This document shows, in pieces, positions 39,337-47,296 of a stretch of DNA of 49,056 nt. How positions within the stretch are numbered: the first letter of the stretch is position 1; every line of letters starts with the position of its first letter. The stretch is from an uncultured Bacteroidales bacterium. Its GTDB lineage: Bacteria; Bacteroidota; Bacteroidia; Bacteroidales; Bacteroidaceae. The stretch is taken from the NCBI GenBank assembly GCA_902768605.1, contig CACXLY010000036.1:1-49056 (forward strand), in the 5' to 3' direction. The notes beneath the pieces were generated by a model. The model worked only from the letters and a program-made list of their open reading frames with translations. It ran no database searches and was not told the origin of the DNA. The position numbers were made by a program, and so were the translations under genes.

Positions 39337-40823
39337 TCTTTGCCCTCCTCGTCTGGTTTCTTGACAAACTCGTAGCATCCGGCATCGGGGCCGTCGTCGG
39401 CAAGCCGGCTCACGCCCAGCCTGTCGAACTGAGGCAGGCCGATATAGTTCGGGTCGGCAAGCGAGCGTATCATGCTGCTGTCCTTCGGGGTGAAGTCATA
39501 GAAGAAGTTCTCTGTGTCGAAGAGCACGAAGTTGTCCTGGCGAACGAGTTTCTCTTCCTCGTTCTTCTTCTTGTCTCGGTCGAAGATGCAGCCCACGAAG
39601 TGCTCCTCGTCGTCGACCGGCGGCGTGTTGAGGAAGCAATGGTGCAGGAGGTAGTCGCAACTCCCGTCCTGGGGAATGTTCTCGCCCATGATGACATCCT
39701 CGCCATAACCCGTGATGACGCAGTTGATGAAGTGCGCTCTGCGCAGCAATCCGTATTCGTCGCCATCTGCTGAGCTGACGAGATGAAGTCCGTCGCCGCG
39801 GTTCGCCACGAAGGGATAGAACTGGGCCAACGTGCAATAGACGAACTCGTGGATGCCTCCGTTGAGGTTGACGGTATGCCCCAAGGTATTGCTTATCTGC
39901 GTGTTAGTGACCTTGCTGACGCAGTTGTTGAACTGCAGGCCGTCGCCTCCGATGTTGTGCAGAATGCAGCAATCGAGCGTGACGGAGGGATTCGTCTCAT
40001 CGGGCTTCACCTCTTCCGTGTCTTCACAGATGATGCCGAAGAGCGAGCTGTGCAGGTCGCAGTAAGTCAGCACGTTGCCAAAGCTGCCGTGATGGATGAT
40101 GACGCCCTCCCAGCGGCTTGGAGTGTTGTCATAGAGAAGGTAGTCGAACATGTGGTCCATCCTGTCGCCTCGCAAAACGACGGGTTTCTCCAGGGTGCCT
40201 TCCACCAGTAGCCTGCCATAGACATGCAGGGCTGCCTTGTCGTGGAACATGAGCCTCGTGCCTTCGGTAAGCGTGAGCGTCACGCCGGGGTTCACCACGA
40301 GCGAGTCGTAGATGACGTAGGCCTTGTCGGTCAGAAGCGACATGTCCTCATCGATAATGAGTCCGCCCCTTTGAATGTAGGCATCGATGGAGCCGCCGCT
40401 AAGCACGACGGTCTGTTGTGCGCCGTTCTCCAAGAGGAAATGCAGCTTGTCCTGGAAGTAGAGCGGCTCGGTGGTTCCTACCTCGGGAGGCGTCATCTCG
40501 ATGCGGATGACGAGGCTGTCGTGCTTCAGCACCTCGAAGTTGTGCCAGATGCCATCGGCGAGGTAGCGCCCATCGACATTGACGCGGAACAGGCTCTTGG
40601 CGCCTCCCTCGAGTTGAATCGTGGTGATGCGCATGCCGTTGCCGTTATTGTTGAAGGCATAGAGCGTCTTTGTGCTGCTGGGAATGGTGCTGATGAGCGT
40701 GTCGAAGGCAATCGTGTCCTGCGAGAACTCGAGGCGAAAGCCGGGATTGTCCGAGAAGCTTTCATAGTCGGAACAAGCCGCGGCAAGCAGGGTGAGCAGA
40801 GGAAGGAGAAACTTTAATTTCAT
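39333..40823 (-). CDS. Lipoprotein with a right-handed parallel beta-helix
   Basis: 496 residues. Lipobox LLAAACSD with the lipid Cys at 17. An N-terminal beta-sandwich-like region (30-150) is followed by repeated beta-helix rungs: VVNPGVTLTLTEGTRLMFHDKAALHVYGRLLVEG, VVLRGDRM, GVIIHHGSFGNVLTYCDLH, VTNTQISNTLGHTVNL. Similar proteins often sit next to rlmH in Bacteroidales. No catalytic residues recognised; perhaps surface polysaccharide binding. It overlaps rlmH by 4 bp. Confidence 0.8.
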   Translation of the reverse strand: MKLKFLLPLLTLLAAACSDYESFSDNPGFRLEFSQDTIAFDTLISTIPSSTKTLYAFNNNGNGMRITTIQLEGGAKSLFRVNVDGRYLADGIWHNFEVLKHDSLVIRIEMTPPEVGTTEPLYFQDKLHFLLENGAQQTVVLSGGSIDAYIQRGGLIIDEDMSLLTDKAYVIYDSLVVNPGVTLTLTEGTRLMFHDKAALHVYGRLLVEGTLEKPVVLRGDRMDHMFDYLLYDNTPSRWEGVIIHHGSFGNVLTYCDLHSSLFGIICEDTEEVKPDETNPSVTLDCCILHNIGGDGLQFNNCVSKVTNTQISNTLGHTVNLNGGIHEFVYCTLAQFYPFVANRGDGLHLVSSADGDEYGLLRRAHFINCVITGYGEDVIMGENIPQDGSCDYLLHHCFLNTPPVDDEEHFVGCIFDRDKKKNEEEKLVRQDNFVLFDTENFFYDFTPKDSSMIRSLADPNYIGLPQFDRLGVSRLADDGPDAGCYEFVKKPDEEGKE

Positions 40824-40878
40824 CTATTTCTGTGTGTTTCGTTATGACGTTATTCCGTTATGTCGTTATAACGAAGGG

Positions 40879-42330
40879 CTATTTCTTTGGTGCTTCCTTC
40901 AGAATGGCGAGCAGGTGGTCCCACACCATTTGAACGGTCGGGATGAGGAGCTTCTCGTCGGGGCTGTGAACGCCGCGAAGTGTCGGGCCCATGCTTATCA
41001 TGTCCATTCCCTGGAACTTCTCGCTGAAGAGTCCGCACTCGAGGCCAGCATGGATGCCGCGTACGATGGGTTCCTTCTTGAAGAGCCTCTTGTACTGCTC
41101 GACGGCGATGCGCAGTATCTCGCTGTTCGGATTCATCTTCCAGCCCGGGTAGCCTTCGCCTATCTCTACCTTTGCGCCGGCCAGCTCGAAGGCTGCGGCA
41201 AAGGTGTTGGCCATGTTGACGCGGGCGCTGTAGATGCTGCTGCGCTGGCTGCTGTTCACGTCGATGGTCTTCGGCGTCTTGTGGATGCTGGCCAGGTTGC
41301 TGCTCGTCTCGATGAGGTCGAGGTCCTGGCAGTAGGCATAGACGCCGTTGTCGACGGCTTGCAGAGCCTTGATGAGCCGCTGGCTACAGTCTTTGTTGAT
41401 GGCAGAAACGGCGGGCGTCTCGCTCTCCAGAGCGAAGACCATCGTCTTTTCTGTCACGCTGTATTCCTCTGCCACGTCGGCCTGATAGAGGTTCCAGTCG
41501 ACGGTAATGCTCTCCTTATCCTTCGCGGGGACGGCGCAGAGACACCAAGCCTCGCGTGGAATGGCGTTGTGAAGGCCGCCAGCCTGTATGTCGATGAGGC
41601 GCAAGTCGTATTTCTGCTGACTTGTGTAGAGGAAGCGAGCCAGGAGCTTGTTGGCGTTGGCGCGCTTCTTGTCGATATCGTCGCCGCTGTGTCCGCCGGT
41701 CAAGCCCTTGATGGCAAGCGAGAAGGTGAAGAAGCCGGCAGGCAGAGGCTCTTCCTGATAGTCGAACTGTGCGAACGTGCGGCAGCCTCCGGCGCAGCTG
41801 ACGAAGATTTGTCCCTCGTCTTCGCTGTCGAGGTTGACGAGCAGGCGACCCGTCATGAAGTCGGACTGCATGCCCTCAGCGCCCGTCAGGCCAGTCTCCT
41901 CGTCGCGTGTGAAGACGCATTCCAGCGGACCGTGCTCGATGTCGTTTGCCTCGAGGATAGCCATCTCCATGGCCACGCCGATGCCGTCGTCGGCACCAAG
42001 CGTCGTGCCCTTTGCCTTCATCCATTCTCCGTCCACGTAGGTCTGGATGGCATCCTTCGAGAAGTCGAACTCCACGTCGCGGTTCTTCTCGCACACCATA
42101 TCCATGTGGCTCTGCAGGACAATCGTCTGGCGGTCCTCCATGCCGGGCGTGGCAGGTTTGCGGATGATGACGTTTCCAGCCTCGTCGCGACGGGTGTCGA
42201 GGCCGAGCCCCCGGCCGAAGCCAAGCAGGAACTCAATCATCTTCTCCTCTTGCTTCGAGGGGCGCGGGATTTGATTAACTTGTGCAAAGCACTTGAACAC
42301 ACTCTGGGGTTGTAAAGACGTTTTATCCAT
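40879..42330 (-). CDS. pepD: Aminoacyl-histidine dipeptidase (PepD, M20C)
   Basis: 483 residues. Di-zinc peptidase for Xaa-His and other dipeptides in the cytosol. Metal ligands lie in LQSHMDMV, TLGADDGIGVAM and DEETGLTGAEGM; GGHSGDDID and HAGLECG are the family's further motifs. Normal length, no insertion. Divergent from the small membrane protein gene at 42408; the 77-bp spacer is AT-rich. Confidence 0.95.
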   Translation of the reverse strand: MDKTSLQPQSVFKCFAQVNQIPRPSKQEEKMIEFLLGFGRGLGLDTRRDEAGNVIIRKPATPGMEDRQTIVLQSHMDMVCEKNRDVEFDFSKDAIQTYVDGEWMKAKGTTLGADDGIGVAMEMAILEANDIEHGPLECVFTRDEETGLTGAEGMQSDFMTGRLLVNLDSEDEGQIFVSCAGGCRTFAQFDYQEEPLPAGFFTFSLAIKGLTGGHSGDDIDKKRANANKLLARFLYTSQQKYDLRLIDIQAGGLHNAIPREAWCLCAVPAKDKESITVDWNLYQADVAEEYSVTEKTMVFALESETPAVSAINKDCSQRLIKALQAVDNGVYAYCQDLDLIETSSNLASIHKTPKTIDVNSSQRSSIYSARVNMANTFAAAFELAGAKVEIGEGYPGWKMNPNSEILRIAVEQYKRLFKKEPIVRGIHAGLECGLFSEKFQGMDMISMGPTLRGVHSPDEKLLIPTVQMVWDHLLAILKEAPKK

Positions 42331-42380
42331 TTTCCTTATATTTATCTTGATAAATAACTACATTATTATATATAATATTG

Positions 42381-42388
42381 TATATTTG
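42381..42388 (+). promoter_or_regulatory. Bacteroidetes -7 box TATATTTG
   Basis: Exact TAnnTTTG, 19 bp before the ATG at 42408; preceded by an AT-only ATTATTATATATAATATTG stretch. Confidence 0.65.
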
Positions 42389-42407
42389 CAGACAAATATA
42401 GTGAATT

Positions 42408-42626
42408 ATGTTGAAACTTGTACTCATTACGCTTGGATTTGTTGCCTTATCTGTTCTCTTTTTGTGCATTAAGATGCTCCTGAAGCCCGGCAGCAAGTTC
42501 GGCAGCTCTCATATTGGGGGGAGCAAGGCGATGCGTGACAGAGGCATCCATTGCGTGCAGAGCATGGATGCCTTCGAGCGGCGGGAGAAGAAGCACGCCA
42601 AGGAACGACTCGGCAAGACACGCTGA
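42408..42626 (+). CDS. Small membrane protein of unknown function
   Basis: 72 residues. One N-terminal membrane helix (VLITLGFVALSVLFLCIKMLL, about 5-25), then a short tail with KFGSSHIGGSKAMRDRGIHCVQSMDAFERR, a pattern I recognise from short conserved Bacteroidales membrane proteins of no known function. The good promoter and the C-terminal conservation pattern favour a real gene. Followed by a long repeat region. Confidence 0.75.
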   Translation: MLKLVLITLGFVALSVLFLCIKMLLKPGSKFGSSHIGGSKAMRDRGIHCVQSMDAFERREKKHAKERLGKTR

Positions 42627-42675
42627 AGCGTTCGCCCCATCGCGTCCTGTTGCCCGACGCCACACGTCAAAAGGT

Positions 42676-42741
42676 TTGCAAGTTCATGTACATTCAATTG
42701 CAAGTACATGAATATTCAATTGCAAGTACATGTATTTGCAA
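42676..42741. repeat. 22-bp minisatellite, three units (TTGCAAGTACATG...)
   Basis: Units at 42676, 42698 and 42720, each exactly 22 bp, with TTGCAAGT(T/A)CATG at the start and ATTCAA or TTGCAA at the end. Confidence 0.88.
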
Positions 42742-42782
42742 GCAACCTAACGTGTCGAGATGGGTGTCTCGACGTAATGCCT

Positions 42783-42848
42783 GCTTTCTTGGGACGAGCT
42801 GCAGGCTTTCTTGGGACGAGCTGCAGGCTTTCTTGGGACGAGCTGCAG
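42783..42848. repeat. 22-bp minisatellite, three identical units
   Basis: Three perfect units of 22 bp (GCTTTCTTGGGACGAGCTG plus CAG) at 42783, 42805 and 42827. A separate hairpin GTCGAGA / TCTCGAC lies at 42753-42772. Confidence 0.92.
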
Positions 42849-42863
42849 GCTAAAGTCTCGAAG

Positions 42864-43135
42864 AGACGACAGACTACAGACGGGGGTGTAACCCCCGGTA
42901 ATGATGCGATGGCAAAGAAAGTCCTGAAAGGACGACAGAACCCTATAACAATTTGAAATTAAACAAATTACATATTCTGTCGCCCTTTCAGGGCTTACTA
43001 ATGTTAGGCTATCCTGCCCCGGGGGGTACACCCCCGTCTGTGTTCTGTCGCCCCTTCGGGGCTTATTATTGTTAGGCTAACCTGTCCCGGGGGTTAGCAC
43101 CCCCGTCTGTGTTCTATCGCACCTTTGGTGCTTTT
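42864..43135. repeat. Hairpin repeat with about 68-bp units and compensatory stems
   Basis: A plus-oriented copy with GGGGGTGTAACCCCC and the hairpin GTCCTGAAAGGAC (42921-42933) faces three minus-oriented copies whose hairpins are GCCCTTTCAGGGC (42982), GCCCCTTCGGGGC (43050) and GCACCTTTGGTGC (43119). TTCTGTCG or TTCTATCG marks each unit start at 42975, 43043 and 43112. Confidence 0.88.
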
Positions 43136-43165
43136 AACCGGTCAGTAATATCACGAAATAAAAAT

Positions 43166-43190
43166 GAGCCCGCTTGGGGGCGGACTCATT
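43166..43190. terminator. Hairpin after the AGE epimerase gene
   Basis: GAGCCCGC / GCGGACTC pairs imperfectly with TTGGGG in the loop; ATGAGTCCGCC on the minus strand is followed by TTTTTATTTCG, so it can end the minus-strand transcript. Confidence 0.6.
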
Positions 43191-43197
43191 TCGTTTA

Positions 43198-44376
43198 TTA
43201 CTGCTCTTTCGCAGCTATTCTCTCGAGGGTCTGATAAACCTGCATCAAGCCTCTCGGAACGTGGAAACAGCCTTTCCACTTGCCGCCTTTGAGCGTCAGG
43301 AGCACTTCGCCGCGGCGGTTCAGATAGCCGAACCACTCGGGGTACTCGGGGTCCATGAAGTGGCTCCACACGTACTCGTGCACCTTCATAAACCAGTCCA
43401 GGCATTCCTGCTTGCCCGTCAGCTCGTAGCCCTTAATCATGGTGATGAGCGTCTCGATGTGAACCCACCAAAGCTTCTGGTCCCACTCGAGCTGCTGCAA
43501 AGGCCTGCCCAGGCGGTCCATAAAGTAGAAGATGCCGCCGTACTGCTTGTCCCAGCCGTATTCTGCCTCGCGAAGGGCGATGTGTACGGCTTTTTCGATG
43601 AGGTCCTGACGACCGAGCCGCTTGCCGAGGTCCATGATGAACCACATGGCTTCTATGGCGTGGCCGGGGTTCAGGAGGCGTCCCTCGTGGCAGTCCACCA
43701 GCTTGCCGTCCTTGCTCACATGCTCCACGACGAGGTCGAGCTCCGGCCGATAGAAGACGTCCAGCACTTCGTGCAGACAGATGTCTATGGTCTCTTGAAG
43801 GAACTTAGGTTCCAACAAATCTTCAATCTCGAGGGCGACATTACAGAGTATCATGGGCAGGGCGAAGTCCTTGAGAGCACGAGCGCCCTGTGCCGCCTTG
43901 CTCCACTTGCCTTTGGGATTGTTCCGCTTCGAGAGCACGATGTCGAACGTCTTCTTGGCTATCTCGGCATATTCCTGAATGCCAGTCGCTTTGTAGAGCT
44001 GACCGAAGGCAATCACGGCGAAGGTGTAGGAGAAGATGTTGTAAGGCTCTACAAGCGGACGGCCTTCGCGGTCGAGCGAGAAGTACCAGTTCAGCTGGCC
44101 GTCGTGCCCGTACTTCTTCAGGAACTCGGCGCCCTGAATAGCAGCATCGAGCCATTCCTGCTTTTTCTCTACCTTATTATATAATGTAGCGAGCATCCAC
44201 ACCTCTCGGCCTTGCAGCCAAATGAACTTGTCGGTGTCATAGACCTCACCGTTTCGCTCGATGCAGGTGAAGTATCCGCCGAACTCTTTGTCTATACTGT
44301 TCTCCATCCAGAAGGGCATCACCCTGTCCAGCAACTCGCTCTTGTACTGAGCGGCCAACAAATTGAAATCTACCAT
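43198..44376 (-). CDS. AGE family epimerase (N-acylglucosamine 2-epimerase type)
   Basis: 392 residues, (alpha/alpha)6 barrel. FIWLQGREVWMLATLYNKV, LLNPGHAIEAMWFIMDLGKRLG, WWVHIETLITMIKGYELTG and the catalytic His residues in NPGHAIEA and HVPRGLMQ fit the renin-binding/GlcNAc 2-epimerase and cellobiose 2-epimerase family. Next to a mutarotase-symporter with sialic-acid features, a ManNAc-to-GlcNAc role is most likely, but cellobiose epimerase cannot be excluded. LYNKVE is encoded by the same 18 bases as in nusB. Confidence 0.88.
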   Translation of the reverse strand: MVDFNLLAAQYKSELLDRVMPFWMENSIDKEFGGYFTCIERNGEVYDTDKFIWLQGREVWMLATLYNKVEKKQEWLDAAIQGAEFLKKYGHDGQLNWYFSLDREGRPLVEPYNIFSYTFAVIAFGQLYKATGIQEYAEIAKKTFDIVLSKRNNPKGKWSKAAQGARALKDFALPMILCNVALEIEDLLEPKFLQETIDICLHEVLDVFYRPELDLVVEHVSKDGKLVDCHEGRLLNPGHAIEAMWFIMDLGKRLGRQDLIEKAVHIALREAEYGWDKQYGGIFYFMDRLGRPLQQLEWDQKLWWVHIETLITMIKGYELTGKQECLDWFMKVHEYVWSHFMDPEYPEWFGYLNRRGEVLLTLKGGKWKGCFHVPRGLMQVYQTLERIAAKEQ

Positions 44377-44377
44377 G

Positions 44378-44426
44378 GTTATTTACGATTTGACGATTTA
44401 CTATTTACGATTTATTTACGATTTGA
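44378..44426. repeat. Heptad array TTTACGA/TTTGACGA/TTTACTA
   Basis: Same heptad family as at 38646 and 6857; fills the AGE-symporter spacer. Confidence 0.75.
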
Positions 44427-46928
44427 CTATTTAGTCCCCTCTCCTTTGGGGAGGGATAGGGTGAGGCTTACGATGACGCTCACTACGATTCCCGTTGCGC
44501 CGAACAGGAAGAAGTTGACGTCCGTGTAGAGGTACATGAGGAAGACCACCAGTTCGCCTGCGATGAAGCCTGTCAGGGCGGCTCGCCCTTTGATGCGCGG
44601 GAAGAAGACGGCCATGACGAAGAGGCCTCCGAGGCCGCTCGTCAGCAGTCCGAGGATGGTGTTGAAGTAGTCGAGCAGCGAGGCGATATCCCATGTGGCC
44701 ATCAGCAAGGCGATTCCGAGGCCCATCAGTCCGCTGACGACACACGTCCAGCGGGCCACGCGAAGCAGGGTCGAGTCCTTGATTGACGGACGGAACCGCT
44801 GGATGAAGTCCACGCTGAAGGCTGTCGAGACGGAATTGATATTGCTCGATATCGTGCTCATCGTGGCGGCAAAGATGGCGGCAATCAGCAGTCCGGCTAC
44901 GCCTGCGGGCATCTGGCTCATCATGAAGTACGGGAAGATGGCATCGCCCTGCTGCATCGTGATGTCGAGGCTCTGGGGATGCGTCTTGTAGAACGTGTAG
45001 AGACCCGTGCCGATGAAGTAGAAGGCGACGGAAATGAAGACGCTCATGAAGCCGTTCACCAAGATGCTGCGGCCCGCGCTCTTCTCGTCCTTCGTCGTCA
45101 TGTAACGCTGGATAACGGTTTGGTCCGAAGTGTAGGAGATGAGGTTGTTGGCTATGCCGCCTCCCAGGATGGCGACCCAGAAGGTGACGCGGCGGTAGTC
45201 GAGACTCCAGACGAAAAGCCGCATCTTGTCGTTATCGACGGCCAGATTCCATGCTCCCGAGAAGCCGCCTTCGGTGTTGCCCCACAGATAAAGGGCCGCA
45301 AAGATGGCACCTCCGACCAGGATGCAGCCTTGCACGACGTCGCCCCAGATGACGGCTTCCACGCCGCCCATCGTGCAATAAACGATGGTGACGAGTCCCA
45401 TCAGGATGATGCAAAGGTAAATGTCGATGCCCGTTACAGCGGTCAGGGCGAGCGAAGGCAGGTACATCACGAGTGCCATGCGCGCCACCATGAAGATGCA
45501 GAACAGCGTGGAGGCCATCATGCGAGTGGCGAGGTTGAAGCGCTCCTCGAGTATCGCGTAGGCAGATGCCGCTTTGAGTCGGCGGAAGTAGGGTAGGTAG
45601 TACCATATCACGGGGAAGCCCACGACGGGTATCATCCAGAGCATCGGGTAGTAGGTCCAGTCCGTGGCGTAGGCTTTGGCAGGAATCGCCATGTAGGTGA
45701 TGGCAGAGAGCATGGTGGCGTAGATGCTGATGCCTGCTGCCCACCAGGGGATGCGGCCGCCGCCCTTGAAGAAGTCTTCGGCTCCGTTCTCGCGTCGCAT
45801 GAAGTAGATGCCCATGCCGAGCATGGCTACAAGATAGAGGATGAGTACCGTCCAGTTGAGCCAGCCGAAGTGCGTCTCGTGCCTTGTCTCGATAAGCGAA
45901 ATCTTGTCCGACCTGATGCCGGGCATCGTCTCGCCTCCGCTGTAGTACCAACCTCCGTCGAAAGGCGTGAGGGCAGCACCAGCGCGAGCCAGAGCTGTGT
46001 CGCCCGGGATGGTCATCCACGAGTCGGTTATCGTGTGGTAGGCCAGCACGTCAGAGCGGAACTTGTACCACGACGGCTCGTGCCTGAGGTAGAGGCTGTC
46101 CTGCTTGCCCTGAATGGCAGAGAAGAAGATGTCGTAGTTCACGCCTCCGAAGAAGAGGATGTGGCTGTAGCCGCAAGGAGCGCAGCAGGAGCCGACAAGA
46201 GCCTGCGGCCAGCATGTCCCCTCCCCGCTCCCCCTTTGGGGGAGTGCTTTGATGGAAGCTGGAGAGGTTTCTTGCCACTCAAAAGTCTTTAGATTAAGTT
46301 TAAGGCCTTTGGTATTTACAACTCCCCCTAAAGAGGGTTGGGGGGTCCATCCTCCAAAGATATAAAGTGCTTTTCCTTCTGGCGCATTCTGCACGGCCAT
46401 GCAGGGCTGCAGGCGGCCGTTGAAGTCCCCCTCGCTCTCGGGGGAGGGGTTAGGGGAGAGGCTTGGCAGGGTTGCAATCTTCACCCATTCCTTTCCGTCG
46501 GGCCAGTCGAGGGCATAGACGTCCTTGTTAAGCACGCCATCCGTCTGACCGCCTGCCACGAAGATTCTGTCCACGCCATAGCATGCGGCAAAGTTGTCGA
46601 GAGGCTCGGGTAAAGGTGGAAGATTAGAGGGGCTGACGGAAGCGTCAGAGCCGTTTTCGTCCAAGCCTCCTATATAAATGGTTTCGCCCGGCACCGTCAC
46701 GCTTGCGCCGTATGCCTTCGGATAGAACACTTTCTGCCCGCCGTCGGCACAAGGGACGTCGGGGAAGTTGCAGCCGCCCCAGGTGGTGAGCTGGCCATCG
46801 ACGATGCCTGCGAAGTGGCCCGAGACAGCCCGTTCCATCTTGCCTGCCGGCGTGACTACAATATGATTTTGTCCCCAAGAAAGTCCACAAAAGAGGGCGG
46901 ACAGAAGGTAAAGTATGATGTTTCTCAT
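44427..46928 (-). CDS. Cyclically permuted mutarotase fused to a sodium:solute symporter, with four repeat insertions
   Basis: 833 residues. Signal peptide about 1-19, a kelch-like propeller (20-350; WGGCNFPDVPCADGG, IYIGGLDENG, IFVAGGQTDG, ALYIFGGW, ILFFGGVNYDIF) like N-acetylneuraminate mutarotase NanM, then an SSS transporter from about 355 with some 13 helices (FFKGGGRIPWWAAGISIYATMLSAITYMAIPAKAYA). Such fusions are known in Bacteroides and probably take up sialic acid after anomer conversion. C-rich palindromes encode residues about 155-168, 193-203 and 225-238 and the last 12. The first three lie within the propeller. Upstream -7 box at 46964. Confidence 0.9.
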   Translation of the reverse strand: MRNIILYLLSALFCGLSWGQNHIVVTPAGKMERAVSGHFAGIVDGQLTTWGGCNFPDVPCADGGQKVFYPKAYGASVTVPGETIYIGGLDENGSDASVSPSNLPPLPEPLDNFAACYGVDRIFVAGGQTDGVLNKDVYALDWPDGKEWVKIATLPSLSPNPSPESEGDFNGRLQPCMAVQNAPEGKALYIFGGWTPQPSLGGVVNTKGLKLNLKTFEWQETSPASIKALPQRGSGEGTCWPQALVGSCCAPCGYSHILFFGGVNYDIFFSAIQGKQDSLYLRHEPSWYKFRSDVLAYHTITDSWMTIPGDTALARAGAALTPFDGGWYYSGGETMPGIRSDKISLIETRHETHFGWLNWTVLILYLVAMLGMGIYFMRRENGAEDFFKGGGRIPWWAAGISIYATMLSAITYMAIPAKAYATDWTYYPMLWMIPVVGFPVIWYYLPYFRRLKAASAYAILEERFNLATRMMASTLFCIFMVARMALVMYLPSLALTAVTGIDIYLCIILMGLVTIVYCTMGGVEAVIWGDVVQGCILVGGAIFAALYLWGNTEGGFSGAWNLAVDNDKMRLFVWSLDYRRVTFWVAILGGGIANNLISYTSDQTVIQRYMTTKDEKSAGRSILVNGFMSVFISVAFYFIGTGLYTFYKTHPQSLDITMQQGDAIFPYFMMSQMPAGVAGLLIAAIFAATMSTISSNINSVSTAFSVDFIQRFRPSIKDSTLLRVARWTCVVSGLMGLGIALLMATWDIASLLDYFNTILGLLTSGLGGLFVMAVFFPRIKGRAALTGFIAGELVVFLMYLYTDVNFFLFGATGIVVSVIVSLTLSLPKGEGTK
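44431..44465. repeat. C-rich palindrome at the 3' end of the symporter gene
   Basis: CCCCTCTCCTTTGGGGAGGG plus GATAGGGTGAGG; encodes the last residues SLTLSLPKGEGTK. Confidence 0.8.
46217..46463. repeat. Three in-frame C-rich palindromes in the propeller domain
   Basis: 46217-46255 (CCCCGCTCCCCCTTTGGGGG, same family as hisH/lysA), 46321-46348 (CTCCCCCTAAAGAGGGTTGG) and 46425-46463 (CCCCCTCGCTCTCGGGGGAG then GGGTTAGGGG). All are open in the gene's frame. Confidence 0.85.
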
Positions 46929-46963
46929 GCGATTAGTAAGGCCAGAGTTTCACTTTTCGAGTA

Positions 46964-46971
46964 CAAAGATA
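46964..46971 (-). promoter_or_regulatory. Bacteroidetes -7 box TATCTTTG for the symporter/AGE pair
   Basis: The minus strand reads TATCTTTG, 36 bp before the ATG at 46928. Confidence 0.65.
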
Positions 46972-47017
46972 GTGAATTATCTGCAAATAGCAAATACTTG
47001 GCACGAAAGAAAGTGAC

Positions 47018-47052
47018 AAAAAATGCTCCAACGCATGAAACGAAGGAGCATT
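47018..47052 (-). terminator. Intrinsic terminator, minus strand
   Basis: Stem AATGCTCC / GGAGCATT (47022-47029 and 47045-47052), followed on the minus strand by TTTTTTGTC. Confidence 0.7.
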
Positions 47053-47112
47053 CTTGTTAAAGTCTGAAGAATCTTTCAGTTTCCCTTAGCTCGACGCAAG
47101 TCAAGGCTATAC

Positions 47113-47143
47113 AAAAAGCTCCCGCGTCTCACGACGCAGGAGC
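47113..47143 (-). terminator. Intrinsic terminator after the BlaR1-like gene, minus strand
   Basis: Stem GCTCCnGCGTC / GACGCnGGAGC with a 4-nt loop (47118-47143), followed on the minus strand by TTTTT. Confidence 0.85.
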
Positions 47144-47191
47144 AGGGTGGTGCACCGATTTATTAACTTCTTAAAACCAAATTGAGATGTC

Positions 47192-47296
47192 TTATTTCCT
47201 GTCTTCCTTAGGCTCCATTCCTTTGAGATAGACCTTCTCGCCGTTGATGTAGCTCTTCAGGATGGCATAGTCCCTAAGGCTTGACCTCGTAGTTTA
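47192..47296 (-). pseudogene. Coding-like tail in a shifted frame after the BlaR1-like gene
   Basis: In a frame different from the end of the M56 gene, the minus strand reads LRDYAILKSYINGEKVYLKG then MEPKEDRK and a TAA at 47192-47194, with codon choice like the neighbouring genes. It has no start codon of its own and overlaps the M56 stop. It may be the original C-terminus, lost by a frameshift; a small separate gene is less likely. Confidence 0.45.

Larger units (their letters stand above)
42627..43197. other. 571-bp spacer made almost wholly of repeats
   Basis: Holds the two 22-bp arrays and the 68-bp hairpin repeats listed separately. The sequence next to the AGE stop (43150-43197) contains GAGCCCGCTTGGGGGCGGACTC, a hairpin that can serve as a terminator for the AGE gene. 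No gene is seen. Confidence 0.75.
46929..47273. other. 345-bp spacer: promoter, two terminators and a coding-like remnant
   Basis: Going against the coordinates: a coding-like tail in another frame (47192-47296), a terminator (47113-47143), a second terminator (47018-47052), then the promoter of the symporter fusion (46964-46971). Confidence 0.7.

Noticed and set aside
40792..42315. Long plus-strand open frame opposite pepD
   Set aside because: Antisense shadow; pepD has all M20 metal motifs.
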